A DNA stretch of 64,000 bases from contig NZ_BMPM01000003.1 in NCBI RefSeq assembly GCF_014647595.1, positions 434,001 through 498,000 on the forward strand. The letters run 5' to 3'. This stretch comes from Paenarthrobacter histidinolovorans (GTDB lineage: Bacteria > Actinomycetota > Actinomycetes > Actinomycetales > Micrococcaceae). Every line of letters begins with the position of its first letter. Within the stretch, counting starts at the first letter, position 1. The notes beneath the pieces are model-generated. The model did no database searches. It was not told the DNA's origin and saw only the letters and a program-made list of their open reading frames with translations. This document shows positions 50,216-59,535 of this stretch, piece after piece. The position numbers were made by a program, and so were the translations under genes.

Positions 50216-51646
50216 ATGGAAATGCTAATAGCGGGAAACTGGCGCAATGCAACCGACGGCGGGACAGAGGAGGTCCGCTCGCCGTTCGACGGCAGGACGA
50301 TCGACACCGTTCCCGTCGCCACGGTCAAGGACGCACAAGATGCCCTCAACCGGGCAGAGATCGGCGCTCACCTGCAAAGGACCACCCCCGCGCACGTTCG
50401 CGTTGACATCCTGCTCCGCGCGGCGGCGTTGGCCGATGAACGGGCAGAGGACATTGCACAGACTATTAGCGCTGAAACGGGAAAGCCCATCACGGAAGCC
50501 AGGGGAGAGGCGTCACGTTCGGGAAACATCATCCGCTTGGCTGCCTACGAGGGAAGCCAGCTCTACGGCTCCACCCTCCCGCTGGACGCCAACGCCGGAA
50601 CAGGGCTGGACAAGATCGGCTTCACGCTGCGGCAACCAGTGGGAATCGTCGTCGCGATCACGCCCTTCAACTACCCCGCCTTGCTGGTGCTGCACAAAAT
50701 TGCACCCGCGCTGGCCGCCGGTAACGCCGTCGTTCTTAAGCCTGCCCGGGCTACGCCGCTGACGGCGCTGAAACTGGCGCAGTGCTTCGTCGACGCCGGC
50801 CTGCCGCCGGAGGCGCTGTCCGTCATCACCGGGCCCGGCAGCACCCTGGGCGATGTTCTTGTGACGGATCCTCGAGTGCGCAAGGTGTCCTTCACGGGCT
50901 CAACCGCCACCGGAACCCGCATCAGCAACATCGCCGGAGTGAAGAAGCTCTCGCTCGAACTCGGTGCTTCATGCCCGGTGATTATCCTGCCCGATGCCGA
51001 CCTCGATTTGGCCTCCACTGCTGTCGCGGCCGGCGGTTTCATCAATTCCGGGCAGGTCTGCATTTCCGTGCAGCGGGTCATTGTGGACCGCCGTGTCGAA
51101 GCAGATTTCCTGGACGCGCTGGTTCCCAAGGTGGAAGCCATCTCCGTAGGCAACCCGAAGGAAGACGACACCCGGATCGGTTCGTTGATCTCCGAGGAAG
51201 AAGCCGCACGGGTTCACGCCTCGATCAACGAGGCGCGCCACTCCGGAGCCCGGGTCCTCACTGGAGGTGACCGTGACGGCGCCGTGGTGACTCCCGCCGT
51301 CGTGGCCGGAGTGGATCCGCGCTCCAAGCTGAGCCGGAACGAATTGTTCGGCCCCGCCGTCGCTGTGTCCTCGGCGCAGGACATGGAATCGGCCATCGCC
51401 ATGGCCAACGACAACGACTACGGACTGGGCGCGGGCATCTTCACCAGGGATGTCGCGAACACGGTCCAGGCCATGCGGCAGATCGACGCCGGCAACATCC
51501 ACGTCAACTGGACCCCGCTTTGGCGCGCGGACCTCATGCCCTACGGCGGCCTGAAAGGCAGCGGCATCGGCAAGGAAGGCGTCCGCTCCGCCGTCCAGGA
51601 GATGACCGAAGAAAAGACGATCGTCCTGCACGGGCGCACCTGGTAA
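50216..51646 (+). CDS. Aldehyde dehydrogenase family protein
   Basis: 476 aa from ATG 50216; the long frame upstream lies in the ATPase gene. NAD(P)-dependent aldehyde oxidation is expected. Catalytic Cys282 is in NSGQVCISVQR, the general base Glu is in LSLELGASCP, and FTGSTATGTRIS and NELFGPAVAV are family motifs. It is distinct from the MmsA-like enzyme at 61442, which carries the CoA-type signature. Substrate probably an aldehyde from cyclitol or uronate breakdown. Confidence 0.9.
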   Translation: MEMLIAGNWRNATDGGTEEVRSPFDGRTIDTVPVATVKDAQDALNRAEIGAHLQRTTPAHVRVDILLRAAALADERAEDIAQTISAETGKPITEARGEASRSGNIIRLAAYEGSQLYGSTLPLDANAGTGLDKIGFTLRQPVGIVVAITPFNYPALLVLHKIAPALAAGNAVVLKPARATPLTALKLAQCFVDAGLPPEALSVITGPGSTLGDVLVTDPRVRKVSFTGSTATGTRISNIAGVKKLSLELGASCPVIILPDADLDLASTAVAAGGFINSGQVCISVQRVIVDRRVEADFLDALVPKVEAISVGNPKEDDTRIGSLISEEEAARVHASINEARHSGARVLTGGDRDGAVVTPAVVAGVDPRSKLSRNELFGPAVAVSSAQDMESAIAMANDNDYGLGAGIFTRDVANTVQAMRQIDAGNIHVNWTPLWRADLMPYGGLKGSGIGKEGVRSAVQEMTEEKTIVLHGRTW

Positions 51647-51672
51647 ACCCACCCCACAACGGAAATAAGGCA

Positions 51673-53622
51673 ATGACCACACCATCGCAGACCATCAGGC
51701 TCACCACCGCCCAAGCGGTCATCAAATACCTCTCGGTGCAATATTCGCTGGCTGACGGCGTCCGTCGCCGTCTGGTTCCCGCCGCCCTGGGCATCTTCGG
51801 CCACGGTAACGTCGCAGGGCTCGGCCAGGCACTGGACCAGCTCGCCGATGACATGCCGTTCATCCAGGGCCGCCATGAGCAGTACCTGGCCCACATCTCC
51901 ACGGCGTACGCCAAAGCAAGCCGCCGCCAGGCCGTCCTCGCCGTCACGGCCTCCATAGGCCCGGGCGCGCTGAATCTGGTCACCGCCGCAGGCCTGGCAA
52001 CCGTCAACAGGATTCCGCTGCTGCTCCTGCCCGGGGACACCTACGCCACCCGTCACCAGGGCCCCGTACTCCAGCAGCTGGAACACTCCACCGAAGCCGA
52101 TGCCACGGTCAACGATTCCTTCCGGCCAGTCTCGCGCTTCTTCGATCGGATCAACCGTCCGGAACAGCTCCTGACTGCGCTCCCGCAGGCCATGCGCGTG
52201 CTGACCAGCCCCACCGACACTGGTGCAGTGGTCATCTCGCTGCCCCAGGACGTCCAGTCCCACGCCTATGACTTCCCTGCAGAATTCTTCGAACCCCGCG
52301 ACTGGAAGATCCGCCGGCCCCTGCCGGACCTGGAAGAGATCGACGACGTCGCCCGCCTCATCCGCGACGCCGAGCGTCCGGTCATCATCGCTGGCGGCGG
52401 CATCCATTACTCTGACGCCCACGCTGCTTTGGAAGCACTGGCCGGCCAAATCGGCGTTCCAGTGGTGGAGACCTTCGGCGGCAAGGGTGCCGTGACCAAG
52501 GACGAATGGTGGCAGGTCGGTGGCGTCGGGCTGGAAGGCAACTTCGCCTCCAACACCCTGGTGAAGCAGGCGGACCTGGTGATCAGCGTCGGTACACGGT
52601 TGACGGACTTCGCCACGGGATCGCAGTCGATCTTCCAGGATCCGTACGTCCGGTTCGCCGCGTTGAACATCGTGGACGCCGATACCCGCAAGCAAGGCGC
52701 CACCGGCATCCTGGCCGATGCCCGCCTCGGTTTGGAAGCGCTTGCCCGGGCTCTGGAAGGACACACCACCAGCGAGGCCTGGCAGGAGACGGTTCAGGCC
52801 GAAAAAGCCAAGTGGGAGCCTATCCGTTCCCTGTGGCTCGACGCCGACACCGCCTACCGTCCGGAAGACCACCCGGACGCTCCGGTCACCGGAGCGGTGT
52901 TGACTCAACCGCAGCTCATCGGCCTCATGCAGGAACATGCCCGCTCCGGCGACACGATCATCGCGGCAGCCGGAGGCCCACCCGGTGACCTGCAGAAGGT
53001 CTGGGACGCCACGGGGAACCGTAACTGCCACCTAGAGTTCGGTTTCTCCTGCATGGGCTACGAAATCGCCGCCGGCATGGGCGTCCGCCTGGCCGAAGGC
53101 AATAACGAGAACCGCGTGGTTACCTTCATCGGCGACGGCACCTTCCTCATGGCCCCCACCGAGATCCTCACCGCGGCCCAGGAAGGCCTCAACGTCACCA
53201 TCGTTGTCTCCGAAAACCACGGATACCAGGTCATTCACCGCCTCCAAATGAACCGGATGGGACGCGAATTCGGCAACGAATTCCGCTACCGCACCGCCAG
53301 CGGAAGCGTCGCCGTCGACGACGCCCCGAAGGCCCGGCTGGACGGCGACTACCTCAAGGTGGACCTGCGCCAGATCGCCGAAGGCCTCGGAGCCTTGGCC
53401 ATCCGCGCCACCACCGCCTCCGAGGTGCGGGAAGCACTGTCCTCCACCCGCAACACCGCAGGACCCGTGGTGATTGTGGTCCCCACCGTCCCCCATGTTG
53501 ACCTGCCCGGCGGCGACGTCTGGTGGGATGTGGCACCGGCCGAGGTCTCCGACCAGGAATGGGTCCAATCCTTGCGCTCGGATTACGAGACGGCACGCAG
53601 CAGCCAGCGGTGGTTCGGATGA
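51673..53622 (+). CDS. iolD: 3D-(3,5/4)-trihydroxycyclohexane-1,2-dione hydrolase
   Basis: 649 aa, thiamine-diphosphate enzyme that opens the ring of trihydroxycyclohexane-1,2-dione to 5-deoxy-glucuronate in inositol catabolism. The TPP-activating Glu69 is in IQGRHEQYLAH; the Mg/TPP motif is GDGTFLMAPTEILTAAQEGL with the Asn of SENHGYQ. The N-terminal sequence LTTAQAVIKYLSVQ is typical of IolD. The ATGA overlap with the next gene indicates coupling. Confidence 0.95.
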   Translation: MTTPSQTIRLTTAQAVIKYLSVQYSLADGVRRRLVPAALGIFGHGNVAGLGQALDQLADDMPFIQGRHEQYLAHISTAYAKASRRQAVLAVTASIGPGALNLVTAAGLATVNRIPLLLLPGDTYATRHQGPVLQQLEHSTEADATVNDSFRPVSRFFDRINRPEQLLTALPQAMRVLTSPTDTGAVVISLPQDVQSHAYDFPAEFFEPRDWKIRRPLPDLEEIDDVARLIRDAERPVIIAGGGIHYSDAHAALEALAGQIGVPVVETFGGKGAVTKDEWWQVGGVGLEGNFASNTLVKQADLVISVGTRLTDFATGSQSIFQDPYVRFAALNIVDADTRKQGATGILADARLGLEALARALEGHTTSEAWQETVQAEKAKWEPIRSLWLDADTAYRPEDHPDAPVTGAVLTQPQLIGLMQEHARSGDTIIAAAGGPPGDLQKVWDATGNRNCHLEFGFSCMGYEIAAGMGVRLAEGNNENRVVTFIGDGTFLMAPTEILTAAQEGLNVTIVVSENHGYQVIHRLQMNRMGREFGNEFRYRTASGSVAVDDAPKARLDGDYLKVDLRQIAEGLGALAIRATTASEVREALSSTRNTAGPVVIVVPTVPHVDLPGGDVWWDVAPAEVSDQEWVQSLRSDYETARSSQRWFG

Positions 53623-54407
53623 GCGCGGAAGGTTTCGACGGCGGCCCGCTCGACGGCGGCAAGCTCCGGCGCCGCTTGGCGGCGGGCGAAGTCACCGTAG
53701 GGACGTTCGTGGGGATGTCCTCCGCCATTGCAGCTGAGGTTTGCGCAGCTTCGGGCGCCGACTGGGTGCTTATCGACCTTGAGCACGGCTCCGGCGGCGA
53801 AGAGTCCGTCCGCGACGGTGTCCTGGCAGCCGGAAGCTATGGCGTGCCCACCATCGTTCGGGTGGAGAGCGGCGAGCGGATCCGCATCGGACGCGTCCTG
53901 GATCAAGGCGCGGCCGGGATCATGGTGCCGCGGCTGAACAGCGTGGTCGAAGCGAGTGCCGCCGTGCGGCACATGCTGTACCCACCGCGCGGCGATCGAG
54001 GCGTGGCAACCTATAACCGCTCCTGCCGTTGGGGGATGGACCGTGCACCTCTGAGCTCGGCACAGCAGAGCACAGTGGGCATCATCCAGATCGAAACCCT
54101 GGAGGCATTGGACACAGCGGAAGAGATCGCGGCACAGGACGGCGTGGACGTCCTGTTCGTTGGTCCCCTGGATTTGTCCTACGCCTTGGGGGTCCCACTG
54201 CAACTGGACAGCAATCCCTTCCAGGAGGCGCTGCAACGGGTGGTCGCCGCAGCCGAGGCACACGGCAAAGCCGCTGGCATCCTCGCCGTGGACGGACACG
54301 GGGCAGCGAAATACGTCCGGCAAGGCTTCCGGTTCGTGGCCATCGGCTCTGACTCCACCATCATGGCGGCGGCCTTCCGTGACGCCTTCGACACCGCACG
54401 TAATTAA
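53619..54407 (+). CDS. HpcH/HpaI-family aldolase
   Basis: 262 aa. Metal-dependent class II aldolase that cleaves or forms 4-hydroxy-2-oxo acids with pyruvate. Motifs: DWVLIDLEHGSGGE, TIVRVESGERIRIGRVLDQGA and the metal-binding GIIQIETLEALDTAEEIA followed by VDVLFVGPLDLSYALG. It sits directly after iolD. No IolJ-type aldolase is seen, so this enzyme could replace or bypass that step; this is inference. Confidence 0.9.
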   Translation: MSAEGFDGGPLDGGKLRRRLAAGEVTVGTFVGMSSAIAAEVCAASGADWVLIDLEHGSGGEESVRDGVLAAGSYGVPTIVRVESGERIRIGRVLDQGAAGIMVPRLNSVVEASAAVRHMLYPPRGDRGVATYNRSCRWGMDRAPLSSAQQSTVGIIQIETLEALDTAEEIAAQDGVDVLFVGPLDLSYALGVPLQLDSNPFQEALQRVVAAAEAHGKAAGILAVDGHGAAKYVRQGFRFVAIGSDSTIMAAAFRDAFDTARN

Positions 54408-54433
54408 CCAAGAGAATTTTCAACAAGAAAGGC

Positions 54434-55651
54434 ATGAACGTGAGCCCCGAAACGCGCACCATCGGTGTAGGCCTCATCAGCGTCGGATGGATGGGAAAGC
54501 TCCACTCGCGCGCCTACCAGACCGTCCCTTACGCCTACCCGGACCTTGGCCTTGCCACCCGGCTTGTCATCGCTGCGGACACCGCTCCGAGCCGGGTGGA
54601 CTACGCCCGCGACGTCCTCGGCTTCGCCGAAGGCACCACAGACTACAACGATGTCCTGAACCACCCGGACGTGGACGTTGTCTCCATCTGCGCCCCGAAC
54701 TTCCTCCATGCCGAAATCGGAATCGCAGCGGCCAAAGCCGGAAAGCACTTCTGGATCGAAAAGCCCGTTGGGCGCGGCTATGACGAAACCGCAGCCGTGC
54801 AGGAAGCGGCGCTGGAGGCCGGCGTCGTGACATCCATCGGGTACAACTACCGCCACGCTCCCGCCGTTGAGCACGCACGGAAGCTGGTAGCTGAAGGCAA
54901 ACTCGGCCGGATCACCAACGTCCGCGCCGTGTTCTTCTCGGGTTACGCCTCCGAACCCAACGGCGCCTTGTCCTGGCGCTTCGACCGAAAACTCGCCGGA
55001 ACAGGCGTACTGGCAGACCTGTTTAGCCACGCAACGGACTTGTGCCAGTATGTAGTTGGGCCCATCGCCGAGGTGACCGCGCTGACCAGCACCGTCTATA
55101 CACAGCGCCCCAAGCTGGCAATGGGATCCGGTACGCACTTCGCAGTGATCGAGAACGGTGAAATGGGAGAGGTCGAAAATGAGGACTACGCCGCAGCGCT
55201 GGTCCGATTCGGCCCGTCCGCAGTCGGTGCAGGAGCCGTCGGCACTATTGAATCCTCCCGTGTCGCCGTCGGACCCGAATGCGGCTACCAGATCGAGGTC
55301 TACGGAACCGAAGGTTCACTCAAGTGGGACTTCGAACGCATGAACGAACTCAAAGTCTGCCTGGGCCGCAACAACGACGAACAGGGCTACACCACCGTCA
55401 ATGCAAGCCCCCGACACGGTGACTACTCCTACTTCCAACCCGGACCTGGCAACAGTATGGGCTTTGACGACCTCAAAGTCATCGAAGCCAAGAAGTTCCT
55501 GGTAGCCGTCGCGGGCGGAGCGCAGGAAAACTCCAATATCCACGACGCCGCATCTGCCGCCGCCATAGTCAGTGCCGCCGAAACCTCATCTCTGTCTGGT
55601 CAGTGGCAGAAGATCGAGGAAATCCACGGCACAACGGCAGCACGGGCATAA
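54434..55651 (+). CDS. Gfo/Idh/MocA-family oxidoreductase
   Basis: 405 aa with an AAGAAAGG Shine-Dalgarno. N-terminal Rossmann domain (GLISVGWMGKLHSRAY; VDVVSICAPNFLHAEI; WIEKPVGRG with the catalytic Lys) and a C-terminal Gfo/Idh alpha/beta domain. The sequence HATDLCQYV holds a catalytic-type His/Asp pair. Longer than IolG and similar to inositol or other sugar dehydrogenases such as IolW/IolX-like enzymes; specificity undetermined. Confidence 0.9.
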   Translation: MNVSPETRTIGVGLISVGWMGKLHSRAYQTVPYAYPDLGLATRLVIAADTAPSRVDYARDVLGFAEGTTDYNDVLNHPDVDVVSICAPNFLHAEIGIAAAKAGKHFWIEKPVGRGYDETAAVQEAALEAGVVTSIGYNYRHAPAVEHARKLVAEGKLGRITNVRAVFFSGYASEPNGALSWRFDRKLAGTGVLADLFSHATDLCQYVVGPIAEVTALTSTVYTQRPKLAMGSGTHFAVIENGEMGEVENEDYAAALVRFGPSAVGAGAVGTIESSRVAVGPECGYQIEVYGTEGSLKWDFERMNELKVCLGRNNDEQGYTTVNASPRHGDYSYFQPGPGNSMGFDDLKVIEAKKFLVAVAGGAQENSNIHDAASAAAIVSAAETSSLSGQWQKIEEIHGTTAARA

Positions 55652-55653
55652 CC

Positions 55654-56673
55654 ATGGCATCTTCATCCGCCCGGCGGCCGACGATCATGGACGTGGCAGA
55701 ACGTGCCGGTGTGTCAAAGTCCTTGGTCTCGCTCGTCCTGCGCGACTCACCGCGCGTCAGTGACGAGCGCCGCCAGCGGGTGCTGAAAGTTGTCGAGGAG
55801 ATGGGCTACGAACTGAACCTCGCCGCCCGCTCCTTGGCAACCCGGGACAGTGGAACCATCGGCGTCCTGGTCAGCGACATGCACAACCCCTGGGCTTTCG
55901 ACGTTGCCGATGCCGCCCGGACAGTGCTGGAAGGGGCCGGTCACACAGTCCTCTTCAGTGCTGTCACGGCGGCCGACAGGGGAGTGGACCAATCCATTCT
56001 CCAGGCCTTCCGGGACCTGCGCGTGGCCGGGTTGCTGGTGGTGGGAACGGTCCCGGACAAGGCACCCTTCAACCGTGCAGTATCGGGCGGAGCCGTGGTG
56101 TTTGCCGGTGGAGGACCGGACTACATCGACACCGCTGATGTGGTCCGCAGTGATGACACCCAGGGCATGGCGATGGTTGTTGAGCACCTGATCGCCCAAG
56201 GACACGAAAACATTGTGCATCTGGGCGGCCTTGGCGGCTCGGTAGGCCGCGCCCGCGTGGACGGCTACTCGGCAGCCATGGAGGAGCACGGACTTTCCCG
56301 CCACATCACTGTGGTGGACGCCGACTTCTTCCAGGAATCCGGCTACGTCGCCGCACAACGGGCACTGGGATCCACCCGGTCCAAGCACGAACGCCCCACA
56401 GCATTGGCCTGCATCAACGACCTCGCCGCATTCGGTGCCATGACAGCAGCCGACGAGCGCGGAGTTGAAGTGGCCATCACCGGCTACGACAACATCGCAC
56501 TAGGAGCCATGCCCCGCCTCGGCCTGACCACGGTGGACCCCGATAGCTCCACTATCGGCGTCACCGGGGCCAAGACTCTCCTGGAACGTATCCACGGCGA
56601 GGGAAACGGCTTTGCGCACCACCCCGTAACGCCACATCTCGTGGTCCGCACGTCCAGCCTGCTCGGGCTCTAG
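55654..56673 (+). CDS. LacI-family transcriptional regulator
   Basis: 339 aa. An N-terminal LacI helix-turn-helix (TIMDVAERAGVSKSLVSLVL) and hinge helix (NLAARSLATRDSG) are followed by a periplasmic-binding-protein-like effector domain (IGVLVSDMHNPWAFDVADA; AITGYDN). It likely represses the importer/isomerase promoter through the 12-bp operators at 46957 and 46999, with an inositol derivative as inducer. It begins two bases after the upstream stop. Confidence 0.92.
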   Translation: MASSSARRPTIMDVAERAGVSKSLVSLVLRDSPRVSDERRQRVLKVVEEMGYELNLAARSLATRDSGTIGVLVSDMHNPWAFDVADAARTVLEGAGHTVLFSAVTAADRGVDQSILQAFRDLRVAGLLVVGTVPDKAPFNRAVSGGAVVFAGGGPDYIDTADVVRSDDTQGMAMVVEHLIAQGHENIVHLGGLGGSVGRARVDGYSAAMEEHGLSRHITVVDADFFQESGYVAAQRALGSTRSKHERPTALACINDLAAFGAMTAADERGVEVAITGYDNIALGAMPRLGLTTVDPDSSTIGVTGAKTLLERIHGEGNGFAHHPVTPHLVVRTSSLLGL

Positions 56674-56740
56674 CTACACCCCTCCTCGCTGCTGGGTTAT
56701 GTCCAGCCGCGCTCCCACACCCACATCTTCAAGGATGACG

Positions 56741-57673
56741 ATGGCTTCTTTAACCACACCCCAAATCTTTGTCGCACTTGGCAGCGTCGAACCTGATCTG
56801 GTTGAACCGCTGCTCTCAGAAAACCAGCGACTCATTCAAGACCCAACGGCCGAGGATCTGGCCACCGCTGAGGCTGCAATCGTCCGGGCCGCCTACAGGG
56901 TGGACCGGGACATGCTGGACCGTATGCCGGCTCTTAAAGTCATTGCGAGAACAGGCGTGGGCACGGACCTCGTTGACCTCGCCGAGGCGCACCGGCGCGG
57001 CATTCCGGTAGTCATTACCCCTGGAAGCAATACGGCCTCAGTTGCTGAAGGCGTCTTCGCCCACCTTCTGTGCCTCGTCAAGAAGCTGTCTCCGTTGACC
57101 GCGCTGGTTCGCGAGGGCCGCTGGGACCATCGCGCCGACGTCGTGGTTGGCGACCTGGAGGGATTCACGCTGGGTATCATCGGCTACGGTCGTATCGGCC
57201 GCCGTGTTGCCCGCATTGCCGAAGCCTTCGACCTGAAAGTGCTGGCTTACGATCCCTACGCCGAGATCCCGGCCGCCATCCGCTGTGACAGCGTCGAGGA
57301 ACTGCTCGCGGGCAGCGACTTCACCACCTTGCACGTACCGCTGACATCCGAAAACCGGAACCTCATCAATGCGTCACGGCTGAAGGCCATGAAACCCGGG
57401 GCAGTCCTCATCAACTGCAGCAGGGGCGGCTTGATCGATCTCAATGCGGCTTACGAGGCGCTTCAGTCCGGGCAATTGTCCGGACTTGGCCTGGATGTCT
57501 ACGATCCCGAACCACCCGCGCATCACCCACTTTTTGACCACCCCAATGTGGTGCTCACCCCACACCTGATGGGCTTCACCCGCCAAGGCATGGCGCACAC
57601 CGTCAGGGACGCTGCCCAGGGTGCGGTGGATGTCCTCGCCGGTCGAAAACCAGCAGCGGTGGCGACGCCGTGA
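56741..57673 (+). CDS. D-isomer-specific 2-hydroxyacid dehydrogenase
   Basis: About 310 aa. NAD-binding Rossmann motif GIIGYGRIGRRVARIAEAF, catalytic Arg in INCSRGGLID, and the Glu/His pair in DPEPPAHHPLF and LTPHLMGF. The start is uncertain: ATG 56741 follows AAGGA, ATG 56735 and ATG 56699 are also possible. The enzyme would reduce a 2-keto acid, perhaps one produced by the aldolase, or oxidise a sugar acid. Role in inositol use is inference. Confidence 0.88.
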   Translation: MASLTTPQIFVALGSVEPDLVEPLLSENQRLIQDPTAEDLATAEAAIVRAAYRVDRDMLDRMPALKVIARTGVGTDLVDLAEAHRRGIPVVITPGSNTASVAEGVFAHLLCLVKKLSPLTALVREGRWDHRADVVVGDLEGFTLGIIGYGRIGRRVARIAEAFDLKVLAYDPYAEIPAAIRCDSVEELLAGSDFTTLHVPLTSENRNLINASRLKAMKPGAVLINCSRGGLIDLNAAYEALQSGQLSGLGLDVYDPEPPAHHPLFDHPNVVLTPHLMGFTRQGMAHTVRDAAQGAVDVLAGRKPAAVATP

Positions 57674-57739
57674 CCATCCCCGAAACGAAAAATCACGCCC
57701 ACACTTCCCCGGGCAACCCTCTGGAAAGGACCCCCATCA

Positions 57740-58753
57740 ATGTCCGCTGACCGTCCCCTCAAGGTAGCGCTGTTCGGCTCAGGCCGCATTGGCCAAGTCC
57801 ACGCCCGCAACATCCTGGCCAATCGCGGGCTGGAATTGGTTGCCATCGCGGATCCGTTCATCGAAGGCGCACAGGCTTTGGCCGAAGGAACCGGCGCCGT
57901 GGCTGTCACAACTGCTGATGAGGTCTTTGCCATCGACGGCCTGGATGCTGTCATCATCGGCTCGCCCACCAACACCCACGTCGACCTTATTTCACGGGCT
58001 GCGGCAAACGGTGTGGCAGCGCTGTGCGAGAAGCCGATCGACCTTGATCTCGACCGCGTCCTGGCCTGCCGGGACAGTCTCCGTGGCAGCGAAACCCCGC
58101 TCATGCTCGGCTTCAACCGCCGCTTCGATCCAAACTTCTCCGCTGTCCAGTCCCGCGTGTCAACGGGAGAAATCGGCAAGCTGGAGCAACTGACGATCAT
58201 CAGCCGCGACCCCGCACCGGCGCCGGCCGCTTACATCGCCAATTCCGGCGGTATCTTCCGGGATCAAAGCATCCACGACCTCGACATGGCGAGGTTCTTC
58301 GTTCCGGACATCATCGAGGTTTCCGCGACCGGTTCGAACTTGTTCTGTGACTACATCGAGGAAGCCGGCGACTTTGACTCTGTGGTCATCACCTTGCGAG
58401 GCCGTGACGGGGAACAGATCACCATCATCAACTCCCGCCACAGCGCTTTCGGCCATGACCAGCGCCTCGAAGCCTTCGGCAGCGAAGGCATGCTCACCGC
58501 AGGCAACCTCACCCCCACCAGCGTGCGGAAGTTCACCGCTGCGGGCGCGGAAGAAGCCGACCCATACCTGAACTTCTTCCTGGAGCGTTACGCAGAGGCC
58601 TACCGCAGCGAGCTGGGCAGCTTCGAAGCGGCCGTCCGCACCGGCACGGCCTGCAGCCCGGGATTCGACGACGGGCTCCAAGCACTCCTGCTGGCGAACG
58701 CGGCCGAAGAGTCCGCGCGCTCCGGGCGTGTGGTCAAGATCGGGCAGGCCTGA
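57740..58753 (+). CDS. iolG: Inositol 2-dehydrogenase
   Basis: 337 aa. Oxidises myo-inositol to 2-keto-inositol with NAD. Rossmann motif ALFGSGRIGQVHARNI, catalytic Lys in LCEKPIDLDLD, and the IolG signature DQSIHDLDMARFF with catalytic His/Asp. A GGAAAGGA Shine-Dalgarno precedes the ATG. Length and motifs fit IolG well; of the three Gfo/Idh proteins in the cluster this is the best candidate for the first step. Confidence 0.92.
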   Translation: MSADRPLKVALFGSGRIGQVHARNILANRGLELVAIADPFIEGAQALAEGTGAVAVTTADEVFAIDGLDAVIIGSPTNTHVDLISRAAANGVAALCEKPIDLDLDRVLACRDSLRGSETPLMLGFNRRFDPNFSAVQSRVSTGEIGKLEQLTIISRDPAPAPAAYIANSGGIFRDQSIHDLDMARFFVPDIIEVSATGSNLFCDYIEEAGDFDSVVITLRGRDGEQITIINSRHSAFGHDQRLEAFGSEGMLTAGNLTPTSVRKFTAAGAEEADPYLNFFLERYAEAYRSELGSFEAAVRTGTACSPGFDDGLQALLLANAAEESARSGRVVKIGQA

Positions 58754-58755
58754 CA

Positions 58756-59535
58756 ATGGCACTCCTTAAGGACAAAGTGATCCTCATCAGCGGAGGCACC
58801 CAGGGACTGGGAGCCGGCGTGGCACGGCGCGCAGCTGAGGAGGGAGCCACTGGAATTGCCGTCACCGGCCGGAATGCCGACTCGGGCGAGCAGCTCGCTG
58901 CCCAGATCACAGCCACCGGGGTGGAAACCCGGTTCATCAAAACAGACCTGACTGACGTCGAACAGGCCCGGAACTCTGTCCTGGAAACGGTGTCGGCGTT
59001 CGGACAGCTCGACTGCACGGTCAACGCGGCCGGCCTGACTACCCGCGGCACCATGCTGGACACCACGCCCGAGCTGTTTGATGCCCATATGGCGGTGAAC
59101 CTGAAGTCTCCGTTCTTCATCATGGCCGAAACCATCAAACATCTTCGCAGCAGGGGTGTTCCCGGAAGCATCCTGAACGTCATTTCCATCGCGGAACTGG
59201 GCGGACAGCCGTACCTGGCACCCTACGTAGCGGCGAAGGCGGGTTTGGCGGGCGTTACCAGGAACGCTGCCCACGCCCACCGCTGGGACAAAATCCGCAT
59301 CAACGGCCTGGACATCGGCTGGACCGCCACCGACGGCGAAGCCCAAACACAAAGGAAGTTCCACGGTGCGGGGGATGACTGGCTTGAGAAGGCCAACGCA
59401 TCCGTCCCCATGGGAAAACTCGGCCAAGTGGACGAGATCGCCGAATTCATTGTCTTTCTCCTCTCCGACAGGAGCGGTGTAGTCACAGGGTCAGTCATCG
59501 ACTGGGACCAGAACGTACTTGGAGGATCAGATTGA
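58756..59535 (+). CDS. Short-chain dehydrogenase/reductase
   Basis: 259 aa classical SDR. Cofactor motif SGGTQGLGAGVARRA, NAAG in the central strand, and the catalytic Tyr/Lys in a YVAAKAGLAG motif (Tyr-Lys with three residues between). It follows iolG by two bases and is coupled to iolE by a TTGA overlap. Probable NAD(P)-dependent alcohol/ketone conversion of a cyclitol. Confidence 0.9.
   Translation: MALLKDKVILISGGTQGLGAGVARRAAEEGATGIAVTGRNADSGEQLAAQITATGVETRFIKTDLTDVEQARNSVLETVSAFGQLDCTVNAAGLTTRGTMLDTTPELFDAHMAVNLKSPFFIMAETIKHLRSRGVPGSILNVISIAELGGQPYLAPYVAAKAGLAGVTRNAAHAHRWDKIRINGLDIGWTATDGEAQTQRKFHGAGDDWLEKANASVPMGKLGQVDEIAEFIVFLLSDRSGVVTGSVIDWDQNVLGGSD

Noticed and set aside
51541-53031. 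496-codon minus-strand open frame inside iolD
   Set aside because: Antisense to iolD, no domain recognised, typical high-GC shadow.
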